A stretch of DNA of 64,000 nt from Pseudoruegeria sp039972875 (lineage in GTDB: Bacteria > Pseudomonadota > Alphaproteobacteria > Rhodobacterales > Rhodobacteraceae), in the NCBI GenBank assembly GCA_039972875.1, contig JBDWMA010000048.1:13372-77371 (forward strand), in the 5' to 3' direction. This document shows positions 26,261-34,606 of the stretch, piece after piece (position 1 is the first letter of the stretch; each line of letters opens with the position of its first letter). The notes below the pieces were generated by a model. That model searched no databases. It was given only the letters and a program-made list of their open reading frames with translations, and was not told the DNA's origin. The position numbers were made by a program, and so were the translations under genes.

Positions 26261-27027
26261 GGTTTCACCTGCCGGTACCGAGAAATCGGATCTGCTGGAT
26301 CATCCATCACGCCCGCGTCGTCCCATTCCTCGGTCAACGCGGCGCGTTCCAATTCAAGAAGACGCGCCAAATCCATGATGCGTTCATCATACCCGCGCAA
26401 ATGCTGCAACAATCGGTGGGAATGCAACACCACTGGCATGGCGTCTAACGGCTCCCACGCATCCAGCATTGTCACACGTCGCAAATTGAACTCTGGTGGC
26501 AGCACATAGAACCGGACATCACTGTCCCACAAAATATCCTTTAGCGGCACTTGATCCCGCATGGCGCCTATTGCATCAAATCGTTCCCGCCAGCTTTGAA
26601 AAAAGGCCAGTGCCACCGGTGATTTCCGATACAACATCACCCCAGAATTCAATTGCGGAAAGGCATAGGGGGTGGGCACTGTACCTTCGCGGACCAAGTC
26701 TGAACGCCGTCGCACATCATGACACATCGCCAAATCAAACCGGTCTGCCAATAGGAACAGATCACCAAACGGCGACAGTGCCAGCGTATCACTATCGAGA
26801 AACAAGGTACGGTCAAACCGGCTCTGCTCAAAACACCACAGCTTCACCCGTGGATGGGTCTTTGGGACCGGATGAATTTGATCAAAAACTTCCAGACCTG
26901 CAACGTTTGGCAGATCGGTAAACAGATCAACATCCAAATCCGGGTTCAACACTTTGACAGACCGCGCCGATTGCACCGCCAGATCCACATAGTCTGCGCC
27001 TGTCGCTACATAAATGACGCCGTCCAT
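26257..27027 (-). CDS. Glycosyltransferase-like protein (nucleotide-sugar transferase fold)
   Basis: About 256 residues. GVIYVATGADYVDLAVQSA at the N-terminus and the metal-binding LDSDTLAL triad in the middle fit a GT-A glycosyltransferase similar to family 8. I chose ATG at 27027 (MDGVIYVAT) because GGGAGG lies just upstream; an in-frame start at 27054 is weaker. There is no signal peptide or membrane segment. Donor and acceptor are unknown, and no polysaccharide genes are near. Confidence 0.75.
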   Translation of the reverse strand: MDGVIYVATGADYVDLAVQSARSVKVLNPDLDVDLFTDLPNVAGLEVFDQIHPVPKTHPRVKLWCFEQSRFDRTLFLDSDTLALSPFGDLFLLADRFDLAMCHDVRRRSDLVREGTVPTPYAFPQLNSGVMLYRKSPVALAFFQSWRERFDAIGAMRDQVPLKDILWDSDVRFYVLPPEFNLRRVTMLDAWEPLDAMPVVLHSHRLLQHLRGYDERIMDLARLLELERAALTEEWDDAGVMDDPADPISRYRQVKP

Positions 27028-27087
27028 CACATCCCTCCCAACTCTATTAGACACCTTCGATAGATCTACACGATGGTCGCCTCTGTT

Positions 27088-27618
27088 TCAGCTAAGCCAG
27101 TGAACAGGGCTTCCCACCCGTTCCATGAACACAATCAGATCAGACATATTCATTGCAATTGTACGATCGTTCACCAATGGGTGCATGTAAATCACATCTG
27201 CGTTTTGAGCTTCGGCGTCGAGATAAAAGGTTACCCCTTTCTCAACACCAGTGATCATTGCAAGCGGGCTTACTGCGCCGGGCCGGATACCGAGGTGTTC
27301 GATCAAGCGGTCCGCGGATCCAAATGACATGTTCCCCACCCCCAAATCCTTGGCCAAACTTTTTAGGTCAATGATGCGGTCTTGCTCTAACGTCACCAAA
27401 TAATTTCGCTTCTTTCGATCCCTCAGGTAAAAATTCTTAATTCGAAACGTTTTTTCACCGGGGACACCTAAATCGGCTTCAACCTGTTTTGCATCTTCAA
27501 CTGTACGCAGAGGGACATGAGAATGTAGTTTATATTGAAGGTCCCATGCGTCCAATTGTGATAGCATCGCGTCAGATGAAAGAGGCAAGCTGTCTTGAAA
27601 GGTTGAAGAGGCGTCCAT
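27088..27618 (-). CDS. Prolyl-tRNA editing protein (YbaK/ProX domain)
   Basis: 176 residues, a stand-alone editing domain. The KTFRIKNFYLRDRK stretch carries the catalytic Lys region, and GIRPGAVSPLAM is the conserved substrate loop of the ProXp-ala group, which removes alanine mis-attached to tRNA-Pro. ATG at 27618 follows ACGGAGAATGAC. It is divergent from an old-yellow-enzyme relative; the 135-base gap holds a strong palindrome at 27700-27722. Confidence 0.88.
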   Translation of the reverse strand: MDASSTFQDSLPLSSDAMLSQLDAWDLQYKLHSHVPLRTVEDAKQVEADLGVPGEKTFRIKNFYLRDRKKRNYLVTLEQDRIIDLKSLAKDLGVGNMSFGSADRLIEHLGIRPGAVSPLAMITGVEKGVTFYLDAEAQNADVIYMHPLVNDRTIAMNMSDLIVFMERVGSPVHWLS

Positions 27619-27699
27619 GTCATTCTCCGTAATTATTGTTTTGATAAATCACTTTTCGGCGGGCCAGTGCAATAGACGCCATGGCAATTTCACCACAAC

Positions 27700-27722
27700 C
27701 TATACTAAACAGTACAGTATAG
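27700..27722. promoter_or_regulatory. Palindromic operator ahead of the NADH:flavin oxidoreductase gene
   Basis: The 23 bases from 27700 to 27722 read CTATACT on both strands at the two ends, with 9 of 11 base pairs symmetric around the centre. It ends 31 bases before the start of the oxidoreductase gene. TATACT is also a good -10 match. TetR-type repressors often control such flavoenzymes, but no regulator gene is adjacent. Confidence 0.5.
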
Positions 27723-27753
27723 CCCCAGCACCCTTCAACAGTGAGCATACATA

Positions 27754-29079
27754 ATGCCAATCTCTCCTCTTGCAACACCGCTGCGTTTGCCAAACGGATC
27801 CGTCCTTGCCAACAGGTTTTGCAAAAGCGCAATGACTGAGGCCATGGCCGACAAAATGGACAACCCAACCCCAGCGCTGAACACTCTTTATCAACGGTGG
27901 GCACAAGGTGGGCTTGGCTTGCAGATCACCGGAAATGTCATGGTTGATCGTCGTTATTTAGAACGTCCCGGAAACGTAGTGATAGAGGATGAAAGCAATC
28001 TAGATGCGGTCAGAGCATGGGCGGCATCGGCAAAATCTGAAACCACTCAAGTCTGGATGCAAATCAGCCATCCAGGCCGCCAATGTCCGATTGTGGTGAA
28101 TTCTACCCCACTTTCCCCGTCGACTGAAAAACTGCAATTGTTGGGTTTGTTCGGACAACCAAAGGAAATGTCACCGGCTGATATCAACGAAACCATCGGT
28201 CGTTATGCTGAAACAGCTCGGATCGCTCTAAAAGCCGGATTTGACGGAGTGCAGATCCACGGGGCTCATGGGTATCTGATCAGTCAATTCCTCTCACCAC
28301 GCACCAACCATCGAACCGACAAATGGGGGGGGAGCCTAGAAAATCGCGCGCGTTTTCTGCGCGCAATTATTGCTGAAACCCGGCAAAAGGTAGGCGCAGA
28401 TTGCCCTATCGGAGTTAAACTAAACTCCGCCGATTTCCAAAAAGGCGGGTTTAGCTTTGACGACTGCAAACAAGTTGCCCGGTGGCTAGAGGAGGATGGA
28501 ATTGACCTGCTTGAGATATCCGGCGGCACCTACGAAGAAATGCGCTTTGCAACGGCCACAGATGACACAAAACACCGTGAAAGCACGCGCAAACGTGAGG
28601 CCTTTTTTCTGGAATACGCCCATGAGATCCGATCAGAAATCACCCTCCCCCTTGTTGTGACTGGCGGATTTCGTCATGTCGCCGCAATGGAGGCCGCCTT
28701 GGTCGATGGGATAGATATGATTGGGCTTGCCCGTCCTCTTTGCCTAACGCCGGACGCTGCATCTGAAATATTAGATGGTCAGATCACCAAAATCGGCATG
28801 GATGAAACCGATCTGGCCCTTGGGCGCGGAAAATGGGGGAACAACACAAAAAACGCCCTGATGAATCTGTTTAACACCGTCGTCCGGGTTGAATTTTATG
28901 CCGCCTTTATGACGCGGATGGCCAAGGGCGAACCACTCAATGCTCAACGTGATCCACGCCCGATCAACCTGTTGCTTGGGTATTTCTGGTTTAGCACCTA
29001 TCGCGCCATCCGCCGCAAGCCTTATGCGACCCGGCGTACCGCCCCGGCCTTGCTTGACTCTCCTGCCCAAAACCCCTAA
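27754..29079 (+). CDS. NADH:flavin oxidoreductase (old yellow enzyme family)
   Basis: 441 residues. The TIM-barrel FMN domain spans about 1-360 with GFDGVQIHGAHGYLISQFLSP and NHRTDKWGGSLENRARF, both strong family signatures. The C-terminal 70-80 residues are an extension without the iron-sulfur cysteines of 2,4-dienoyl-CoA reductase. It should reduce activated alkenes or similar electrophiles with NAD(P)H. The ribosome site is weak. A palindromic operator lies upstream at 27700-27722. Confidence 0.88.
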   Translation: MPISPLATPLRLPNGSVLANRFCKSAMTEAMADKMDNPTPALNTLYQRWAQGGLGLQITGNVMVDRRYLERPGNVVIEDESNLDAVRAWAASAKSETTQVWMQISHPGRQCPIVVNSTPLSPSTEKLQLLGLFGQPKEMSPADINETIGRYAETARIALKAGFDGVQIHGAHGYLISQFLSPRTNHRTDKWGGSLENRARFLRAIIAETRQKVGADCPIGVKLNSADFQKGGFSFDDCKQVARWLEEDGIDLLEISGGTYEEMRFATATDDTKHRESTRKREAFFLEYAHEIRSEITLPLVVTGGFRHVAAMEAALVDGIDMIGLARPLCLTPDAASEILDGQITKIGMDETDLALGRGKWGNNTKNALMNLFNTVVRVEFYAAFMTRMAKGEPLNAQRDPRPINLLLGYFWFSTYRAIRRKPYATRRTAPALLDSPAQNP

Positions 29080-29094
29080 ATCTGCGACCAATTC

Positions 29095-29116
29095 CCGGAA
29101 GTACATACGCTTCCGG
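29095..29116 (+). terminator. Hairpin after the oxidoreductase gene
   Basis: CCGGAAG at 29095-29101 pairs perfectly with CTTCCGG at 29110-29116, 16 bases after the stop of the preceding gene. There is no T-run, so termination strength is uncertain. Confidence 0.4.
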
Positions 29117-29139
29117 TCCCTGAGTCGTTTGGGGATCGC

Positions 29140-29168
29140 CACCAGTCAGCGCGTTGCGCCCACTGGTG
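29140..29168 (+). other. Two-step hairpin in the ffh leader
   Basis: CACCAGT at 29140-29146 pairs with ACTGGTG at 29162-29168; inside it GCGC at 29149-29152 pairs with GCGC at 29156-29159 around a three-base loop. It lies about 100 bases before ffh. It does not contain the conserved SRP RNA loop, so it is not the 4.5S RNA gene. Role unknown. Confidence 0.4.
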
Positions 29169-29265
29169 TCAAAGGCGTATGGCGCATTCGGTGTATTGGA
29201 ACGCGGGTGTTTCTTCCTACATGGAAGAGACGTAACAACAGCAGCTCTTAGAAAGGGCCAAAGGC

Positions 29266-30789
29266 ATGTTTGAAAATCTATCCGACCGCCTTTCTGGCGT
29301 CTTTGATCGCCTGACAAAACAAGGCGCCTTGTCTGAGGATGACGTCAAAACCGCCCTACGCGAAGTCCGTGTTGCCTTGCTTGAGGCTGACGTCTCGCTT
29401 CCTGTGGCACGCGATTTTGTCAAAGCCGTGCAAACCAAAGCCACCGGTCAGTCAGTCACAAAATCCGTGACCCCTGGCCAACAGGTTGTCAAAATCGTCC
29501 ACGATGAACTGCAACATGTTCTGGCAGGCGATGACTCCGAACCCGGTGAATTAAAAGTCGACAACCCGCCTGCCCCAATCTTGATGGTGGGTCTACAGGG
29601 TTCAGGTAAAACCACCACAACCGGTAAGCTCGCCAAACGCCTGGCGGAAAAGAATGGCAAACGGGTTCTGATGGCATCTCTGGACATCTATCGTCCTGCC
29701 GCCCAAGACCAGCTGGCCGTGCTCGGCACTCAAATCGGTGTGGATACACTGCCGATTGTTAAAGGTGAATCCGCAGTTCAGATCGCAAAGCGTGCCAAAC
29801 AACAGGCAACGCTCGGCGGCTACGACGTCTATATGCTCGACACGGCAGGTCGTTTACACATCGATGACACGCTGATGACCGAGGTTGAGGACGTGCGCAA
29901 TGCCGTCAACCCGCGGGAAACACTGCTGGTTGTTGATGGTCTGACAGGTCAGGATGCGGTGAACGTCGCTGAAAACTTTGACGAAAAGATCGGCATCTCT
30001 GGCGTGATCCTTACCCGGATGGACGGCGACGGACGCGGCGGTGCGGCTCTGTCAATGCGCGCGGTCACTGGCAAACCAATCAAATTCGTCGGTCTCGGCG
30101 AAAAAATGGATGCGCTCGAAACCTTTGAACCTGAACGGATCGCAGGCCGCATCCTAGGCATGGGCGACATTGTTGCCTTGGTTGAAAAAGCCAATGAAAC
30201 CCTAGAGGCTGAACATGCCGAACGCATGATGAAACGGTTCCAAAAGGGCCGGTTCAACATGAATGATCTAAAGATGCAGCTCGAGCAGATGCTCAAGATG
30301 GGCGGCATGGACGGAATCATGGGCATGATGCCCGGCATGGGTAAAATGGCCAAGCAGGTTCAGGAATCCGGCTTTGACGACAAGATCTTAAAACAACAAA
30401 TCGCCCTGATCCAATCCATGACCAAGCTGGAACGCGCCAACCCGCAAATCTTGCAGGCCAGCCGTAAAAAACGGATTGCCAAAGGGGCCGGCCTTGAAGT
30501 GTCCGATCTGAACAAATTGCTGAAAATGCAGCGTCAGATGGCCGACATGATGAAAAAGATGGGCAAAATGGGCAAAGGTGGCATGCTCAAGCAAGCCATG
30601 AAGGGCATGATGGGCAAAGGCGGCGGCATGCCTGATATGGGGGCTGGTGGTATGGACCCCAGCCAAATGGACCCCAAAGCGTTAGAAGCTGCGGCCAAAG
30701 CGATGGGCAAAGGCGGCATGGGCGGACTGCCCGGTCTTGGCGGCGGCGGATTGCCCCCCGGCTTGTCAGGTTTTGGCAAAAAGAAATAA
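29266..30789 (+). CDS. ffh: Signal recognition particle protein Ffh
   Basis: 507 residues: N domain, GTPase domain with P-loop GLQGSGKTTTTGKLA, DTAGR and TRMDGDGRGGAA, then the methionine-rich M domain that binds signal sequences and 4.5S RNA. The tail after about residue 430 is an unusually long Gly/Met/Lys-rich stretch (many KGGM and GGG repeats). It targets nascent membrane proteins to FtsY and the translocon. The next gene starts directly after its stop, in an apparent operon running to trmD. Confidence 0.98.
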   Translation: MFENLSDRLSGVFDRLTKQGALSEDDVKTALREVRVALLEADVSLPVARDFVKAVQTKATGQSVTKSVTPGQQVVKIVHDELQHVLAGDDSEPGELKVDNPPAPILMVGLQGSGKTTTTGKLAKRLAEKNGKRVLMASLDIYRPAAQDQLAVLGTQIGVDTLPIVKGESAVQIAKRAKQQATLGGYDVYMLDTAGRLHIDDTLMTEVEDVRNAVNPRETLLVVDGLTGQDAVNVAENFDEKIGISGVILTRMDGDGRGGAALSMRAVTGKPIKFVGLGEKMDALETFEPERIAGRILGMGDIVALVEKANETLEAEHAERMMKRFQKGRFNMNDLKMQLEQMLKMGGMDGIMGMMPGMGKMAKQVQESGFDDKILKQQIALIQSMTKLERANPQILQASRKKRIAKGAGLEVSDLNKLLKMQRQMADMMKKMGKMGKGGMLKQAMKGMMGKGGGMPDMGAGGMDPSQMDPKALEAAAKAMGKGGMGGLPGLGGGGLPPGLSGFGKKK

Positions 30790-31308
30790 ATGAGCTTTGC
30801 ACCGACCATAACCACGGAGCGTTTAACGCTTCGCCATCACCAGATGGAAGACTTCGCGCCTATGGCTGCGATATTTGCGACCGACTGGGCGACCTATATG
30901 GGTGGCCCCATCGACGCAAACGAAATGTGGTATTGGCTAGGTGCGGAAATGGCCAGCTGGCAGCTGATAGGCTTTGGCAGCTGGGCTGTTGTGAAAACCG
31001 ACACCAATGAGCTGATTGGTCAAGTCGGCATCAACCACCCGCCCCGGTATTCTGAATCGGAACTCGGCTGGTGTATTTTTCCGGCTTATGAACGCAAGGG
31101 TTTTGCCTTTGAAGCCGCAGAGGCTGCTCGGAATTGGGGCTTTGAACATCCCGATCTACAGACGTTCGTAAGCTACATAGACTCCAAAAATTCACGTTCT
31201 GTGGCTTTGGCTGAACGCCTTGGTGCGACGCTTGATCCACAAGTTAAACGACCTGTTGAAAAGACCGCAAGCGAACCATTGGTGTATCGTCATCGGAGGC
31301 ACCAATGA
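30790..31308 (+). CDS. GNAT-family N-acetyltransferase (RimJ-like), copy 1
   Basis: 172 residues. It opens with TERLTLRHHQMEDF, the start typical of RimJ/RimL-type acetyltransferases, and has the acetyl-CoA loop region YERKGFAFEAAEAA and the closing SRSVALAERLGA. ATG at 30790 directly follows the ffh stop. The next gene encodes a paralogue with the same layout and overlaps it by four bases, so the two probably arose by tandem duplication. The acceptor, protein or small molecule, is unknown. Confidence 0.85.
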   Translation: MSFAPTITTERLTLRHHQMEDFAPMAAIFATDWATYMGGPIDANEMWYWLGAEMASWQLIGFGSWAVVKTDTNELIGQVGINHPPRYSESELGWCIFPAYERKGFAFEAAEAARNWGFEHPDLQTFVSYIDSKNSRSVALAERLGATLDPQVKRPVEKTASEPLVYRHRRHQ

Positions 31309-31838
31309 TTGACCTCCAAATTCCCTCTCTCAAAACTGAACGTCTTATTCTGCGTGGCCCAGAGGCCCGTGATTTCGACGCAGTCGCTGCTTTCTATTCA
31401 GACGCGGACCGATGCTGGGGCTTTGGCGGCACACTGGATCGAAACGACGCTTGGCGCTGGTTTGCCTCCATGATCGGTCATTGGGTGCTGCGTGGCTATG
31501 GCTTTTGGACCGTAGAAACACAAGATGGCAATGTTGTCGGTATCGTTGGTATATGGAATCCTGAAGGCTGGCCCGAGCCCGAACTCGGCTGGGTCATGTT
31601 CGAAGGTTTTGAAGGCAAAGGCTACGCCTCTGAGGCCGCTATCGAAGTCCGTCGTTTTGCCTACGAAGTTCTTGGGTTTGAAACCCTGACGAGCAACATT
31701 TTACCCGGCAACGATAAATCTGTCGCTTTGGCGAAACGCCTCGGCGCGTGGTTTGAAAAAGAATATAACAACGTGAACATGGGAACGGACCATCTTTACC
31801 GTCATCCCTCAGCTGCAACGCTAGAGGCCAACTCATGA
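31305..31838 (+). CDS. GNAT-family N-acetyltransferase (RimJ-like), copy 2
   Basis: 177 residues, paralogous to the gene just upstream: TERLILRGPEARDF at the N-terminus, PEPELGWVMFEGFEGKGYA at the acetyl-CoA site and KSVALAKRLGA near the end. ATGA overlap with copy 1. Conservation of the same stretches in both copies suggests both are functional; whether they acetylate the same target is unknown. Chorismate mutase follows after 40 bases. Confidence 0.85.
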   Translation: MIDLQIPSLKTERLILRGPEARDFDAVAAFYSDADRCWGFGGTLDRNDAWRWFASMIGHWVLRGYGFWTVETQDGNVVGIVGIWNPEGWPEPELGWVMFEGFEGKGYASEAAIEVRRFAYEVLGFETLTSNILPGNDKSVALAKRLGAWFEKEYNNVNMGTDHLYRHPSAATLEANS

Positions 31839-31878
31839 TGTATCCCAACCATCTCACCGCCAATCTCCGGAGGCCGAT

Positions 31879-32175
31879 ATGACCAACGCCGTAACTCGCG
31901 CCGCAGAACTGCTAAGTGATCACCGTGAAAGCATCGATCGCCTAGATGCAATCCTGATTTATACTCTGGGTGAACGGTTTAAACACACTGAGGCCGTGGG
32001 GAAACTCAAGGCCACACACGACCTTCCCCCGTCTGATCCGGCCCGCGAAGCCAAACAGATCGCACGGCTCGAAGATTTGGCAAACCGGGCCAATCTGAAT
32101 CCGGAATTCGCCAAGGAACTATTGAACTTTATCATCGCTGAAGTCATTCAGCACCACAAGAAACATCAAGAATAA
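31879..32175 (+). CDS. Chorismate mutase, AroQ type
   Basis: 98 residues, all-helical AroQ fold: RESIDRLDAILIYTLGERF, then KATHDLPPSDPAREAKQ and the C-terminal helix FAKELLNFIIAEVIQHH. It turns chorismate into prephenate for phenylalanine and tyrosine. It is a stand-alone mutase, not fused to a dehydratase or dehydrogenase. ATG at 31879 follows CGGAGGCCGAT. It lies between the GNAT pair and rpsP on the same strand. Confidence 0.92.
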   Translation: MTNAVTRAAELLSDHRESIDRLDAILIYTLGERFKHTEAVGKLKATHDLPPSDPAREAKQIARLEDLANRANLNPEFAKELLNFIIAEVIQHHKKHQE

Positions 32176-32215
32176 CAGGCCCTTGCCTGTACACGCCATC
32201 TAAGGAGAATACACC

Positions 32216-32578
32216 ATGGCTATGAAAATTCGTCTCGCCCGCGGCGGTTCCAAAAAACGTCCTTTCTATCGCGTTGTTGCGGCTGACAGCCGTATGCCAC
32301 GTGACGGCCGTTTCATCGAAAAACTGGGCACATACAACCCACTGCTGCCGAAAGACAGCGAAGAGCGTGTAAAATTGGACATGGAAAAAGTTCAAGCTTG
32401 GCTCGACAAAGGCGCACAGCCTACTGACCGTGTGTCCCGCATGCTCGAAGCTGCTGGCGTTCTGGAAAAGAAAGTCCGCAACAACCCGAACAAAGCGAAA
32501 CCTGGCAAAAAAGCTGTTGAGCGCGCTGAAGAGAAAGCCGCTAAAGCCGCTGACGCTGCCGAAGCTACTGCTGAATAA
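32216..32578 (+). CDS. rpsP: 30S ribosomal protein S16
   Basis: 120 residues: the S16 core (MKIRLARGGSKKRPFYRVV ... GTYNPLL) occupies the first 80, followed by an Ala/Lys/Glu-rich tail common in alphaproteobacteria. ATG at 32216 has a strong TAAGGAG site. A small hairpin (ACAGGC/GCCTGT, 32175-32190) lies just upstream. It is followed by bluB rather than directly by rimM. Confidence 0.98.
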   Translation: MAMKIRLARGGSKKRPFYRVVAADSRMPRDGRFIEKLGTYNPLLPKDSEERVKLDMEKVQAWLDKGAQPTDRVSRMLEAAGVLEKKVRNNPNKAKPGKKAVERAEEKAAKAADAAEATAE

Positions 32579-32600
32579 TTCGCGCTTGGGAGCAGGCTGA

Positions 32601-33230
32601 ATGCCGCAGTTCTCAGACGCGTTCCGCGCAGAGTTCGACCAATTGATGCGGTGGCGGCGTGATGTGCGCCGCTTCCGCACAGAGCCGGTTGACGGGGCCT
32701 TACTGGATCGTTGTCTTGCAACGTTTTCATTGGCCCCATCCGTTGGGCTGTCTGAACCTTGGCGGATCGTTAAAATTGAAAGCGGCGCGGCACGGGCAGC
32801 GGCGCTTTCGAATTTCAAGGCCGCAAATGCAGAAGCATTGGCTGGCTTTGCAAATGAAAAGGCCGCGCTTTATGCTGACCTCAAACTGTCAGGTATGCAG
32901 GACGCGCCTGTACAATTGGCAATTTTTTGTGATGACGGCACAGACAAAGGGGCTGGCCTAGGGGCCGCCACGATGCCGGAAATGCGTCGTTACTCTGTCG
33001 TTTCGGCAATCACTCAATTTTGGCTCGCCGCGCGCATTGAGGGACTTGGTGTGGGATGGGTGTCCATTCTGGATCCGGAACAATTGTGCCGCGATCTGGA
33101 TGTGCCGCAAGACTGGGCTTTGGTCGGATACTTATGTGTTGGCTGGCCCGAAAAAGAACAAGACAGCCCCGAGCTTGAAAAGGCCGGTTGGGAACAACGA
33201 GCGCAGGCTTTGGGCATTCAAAAACGATAG
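32601..33230 (+). CDS. bluB: 5,6-dimethylbenzimidazole synthase BluB
   Basis: 209 residues, nitroreductase-like fold. MRWRRDVRRFRTEPV at the N-terminus, FSLAPSVGLSEPWR and GLGVGWVSILDPEQL are hallmarks of BluB, which breaks down reduced FMN with oxygen to make the lower ligand of vitamin B12. It sits between rpsP and rimM, 22 bases after rpsP and nine before the rimM start, so it is likely cotranscribed with ribosome genes. No cobalamin riboswitch is seen. Confidence 0.92.
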   Translation: MPQFSDAFRAEFDQLMRWRRDVRRFRTEPVDGALLDRCLATFSLAPSVGLSEPWRIVKIESGAARAAALSNFKAANAEALAGFANEKAALYADLKLSGMQDAPVQLAIFCDDGTDKGAGLGAATMPEMRRYSVVSAITQFWLAARIEGLGVGWVSILDPEQLCRDLDVPQDWALVGYLCVGWPEKEQDSPELEKAGWEQRAQALGIQKR

Positions 33231-33239
33231 GAAGTGGTC

Positions 33240-33755
33240 ATGACGGATCAGAAAATCTGTGTCGGTGCAATTGCGGGTGCCTACGGTGTTCAAGGCGAAG
33301 TACGGCTCAAAAGCTACTGCGCGGAACCCACAGGCATTGCCGATTACGAACCTCTCACGTCTGAAGACGGCTCACAAACCTTCCAGATCACATTAACCCG
33401 TGCCATCAAGAACGGCCTTGCCGTCAAACTTACGGGCGTGTCCACAAAAGAAGAGGCCGACGCGTTGAAGGGCGTACAACTGTTTGTTGACCGTGACGTA
33501 CTACCTTCTTTGCCCGATGATGAATATTATCACTCTGATCTGATGGGCCTGCACGTATTGGACACTGGTGGCAATCCTTTGGGCACCGTTGTCAATGTAC
33601 TGAATCACGGTGCCGGGGATTTGTTGGAAATTAAATCTTCCGCCCAGTCTGATACAATTTTGATGCCTTTTTCACTCGCCGTTGTGCCAACTGTGGACCT
33701 AGAAACAGGCCGGATCATCGCCGATCCACCTGCAGGATTGTTCCCAGATGAGTGA
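33240..33755 (+). CDS. rimM: Ribosome maturation factor RimM
   Basis: About 171 residues: N-terminal RimM barrel (VGAIAGAYGVQGEVRLKSY) and C-terminal PRC-barrel (YYHSDLMGLHVLD ... GAGDLLEI ... MPFSLAVVPTVDLE). It helps assemble the 30S head with S19. I prefer ATG at 33240 with AGGAAG upstream; GTG at 33234 would add two residues. Its end overlaps trmD by eight bases. Confidence 0.96.
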   Translation: MTDQKICVGAIAGAYGVQGEVRLKSYCAEPTGIADYEPLTSEDGSQTFQITLTRAIKNGLAVKLTGVSTKEEADALKGVQLFVDRDVLPSLPDDEYYHSDLMGLHVLDTGGNPLGTVVNVLNHGAGDLLEIKSSAQSDTILMPFSLAVVPTVDLETGRIIADPPAGLFPDE

Positions 33756-34569
33756 CGAACAGGGTAAATCTCACGGCCGCCTCTCAATCAAAGCCTCGTT
33801 ATCATCGGTGCGCAGGCCACGTGATCTCATGAAAGAGCATGAAAACCTACGCAGCGCTTGGCGGGCAAAAATTGTGACGTTGTTCCCCGAAGCCTTTCCC
33901 GGTGTATTGGGCCAATCTCTGACGGGCCGGGCCCTGAAGGATGGCGTTTGGGCGCTGGATACAATTGATTTGCGAACCTTTGGTGAAGGCAAACACAAAA
34001 ACGTCGATGACACCCCCGCAGGCGGCGGGGCTGGTATGGTGCTGCGCCCCGATGTGGTGGGTAATGCCTTGGCCGTCGCAAGTCGTGGCGCGCCCAGAGA
34101 TCGCAACAAATGGCCGGTGATTTATCTCTCACCGCGTGGCAAACCCTTTGATCAAGCCATGGCCCAACGATTTTCAGAAACCGAAGGTATGACCATGTTA
34201 TGTGGTCGGTTTGAGGGCGTCGACGAACGGGTTATCGAACACTACGACATCGAAGAGATTAGCCTTGGCGATTTTGTCCTCACCGGCGGGGAAATCGCAG
34301 CACAAGCATTACTGGACGCAACGGTTAGACTGTTACCCGGCGTTTTAGGCAACGCTGAAAGCACCGAAGAAGAGAGCCATTCCAACGGGTTACTTGAACA
34401 CCCGCAATACACGCGCCCCGCGGAATGGGAAGGACACAAAATTCCTGACATTTTAATGAGCGGTCATCACGGAAAAATTGCTGAATGGCGCCGCGAGATG
34501 AGCGAAGCTTTGACACAGGATCGACGTCCTGATCTGTGGACTCGACATAAGGACAAGACGGAAAATTAA
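33748..34569 (+). CDS. trmD: tRNA (guanine-37-N1)-methyltransferase TrmD
   Basis: 273 residues. The knotted SPOUT fold shows VTLFPEAFPGVLGQSLTGRA, DDTPAGGGAGMVLR and LGDFVLTGGEIAA. It methylates G37 of tRNAs to prevent frameshifting. From ATG 33748 there is an N-terminal extension of about 40 residues before the usual start of the family; an internal ATG at 33829 would remove most of it. It overlaps rimM by eight bases and is followed by a strong terminator. Confidence 0.97.
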   Translation: MSDEQGKSHGRLSIKASLSSVRRPRDLMKEHENLRSAWRAKIVTLFPEAFPGVLGQSLTGRALKDGVWALDTIDLRTFGEGKHKNVDDTPAGGGAGMVLRPDVVGNALAVASRGAPRDRNKWPVIYLSPRGKPFDQAMAQRFSETEGMTMLCGRFEGVDERVIEHYDIEEISLGDFVLTGGEIAAQALLDATVRLLPGVLGNAESTEEESHSNGLLEHPQYTRPAEWEGHKIPDILMSGHHGKIAEWRREMSEALTQDRRPDLWTRHKDKTEN

Positions 34570-34577
34570 ATAGATCT

Positions 34578-34606
34578 CATCTTCTGCCTTCGGCAAAGAT
34601 GTTTTT
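34578..34606 (+). terminator. Rho-independent terminator after trmD
   Basis: CATCTT at 34578-34583 pairs with AAGATG at 34596-34601, continued inside by TGCC/GGCA, and is followed directly by five T (34602-34606). It ends the ffh-to-trmD transcription unit. Confidence 0.85.

Noticed and set aside
29080..29265. 4.5S SRP RNA gene near ffh
   Set aside because: The hairpins here lack the conserved SRP RNA loop; position next to ffh is not enough.
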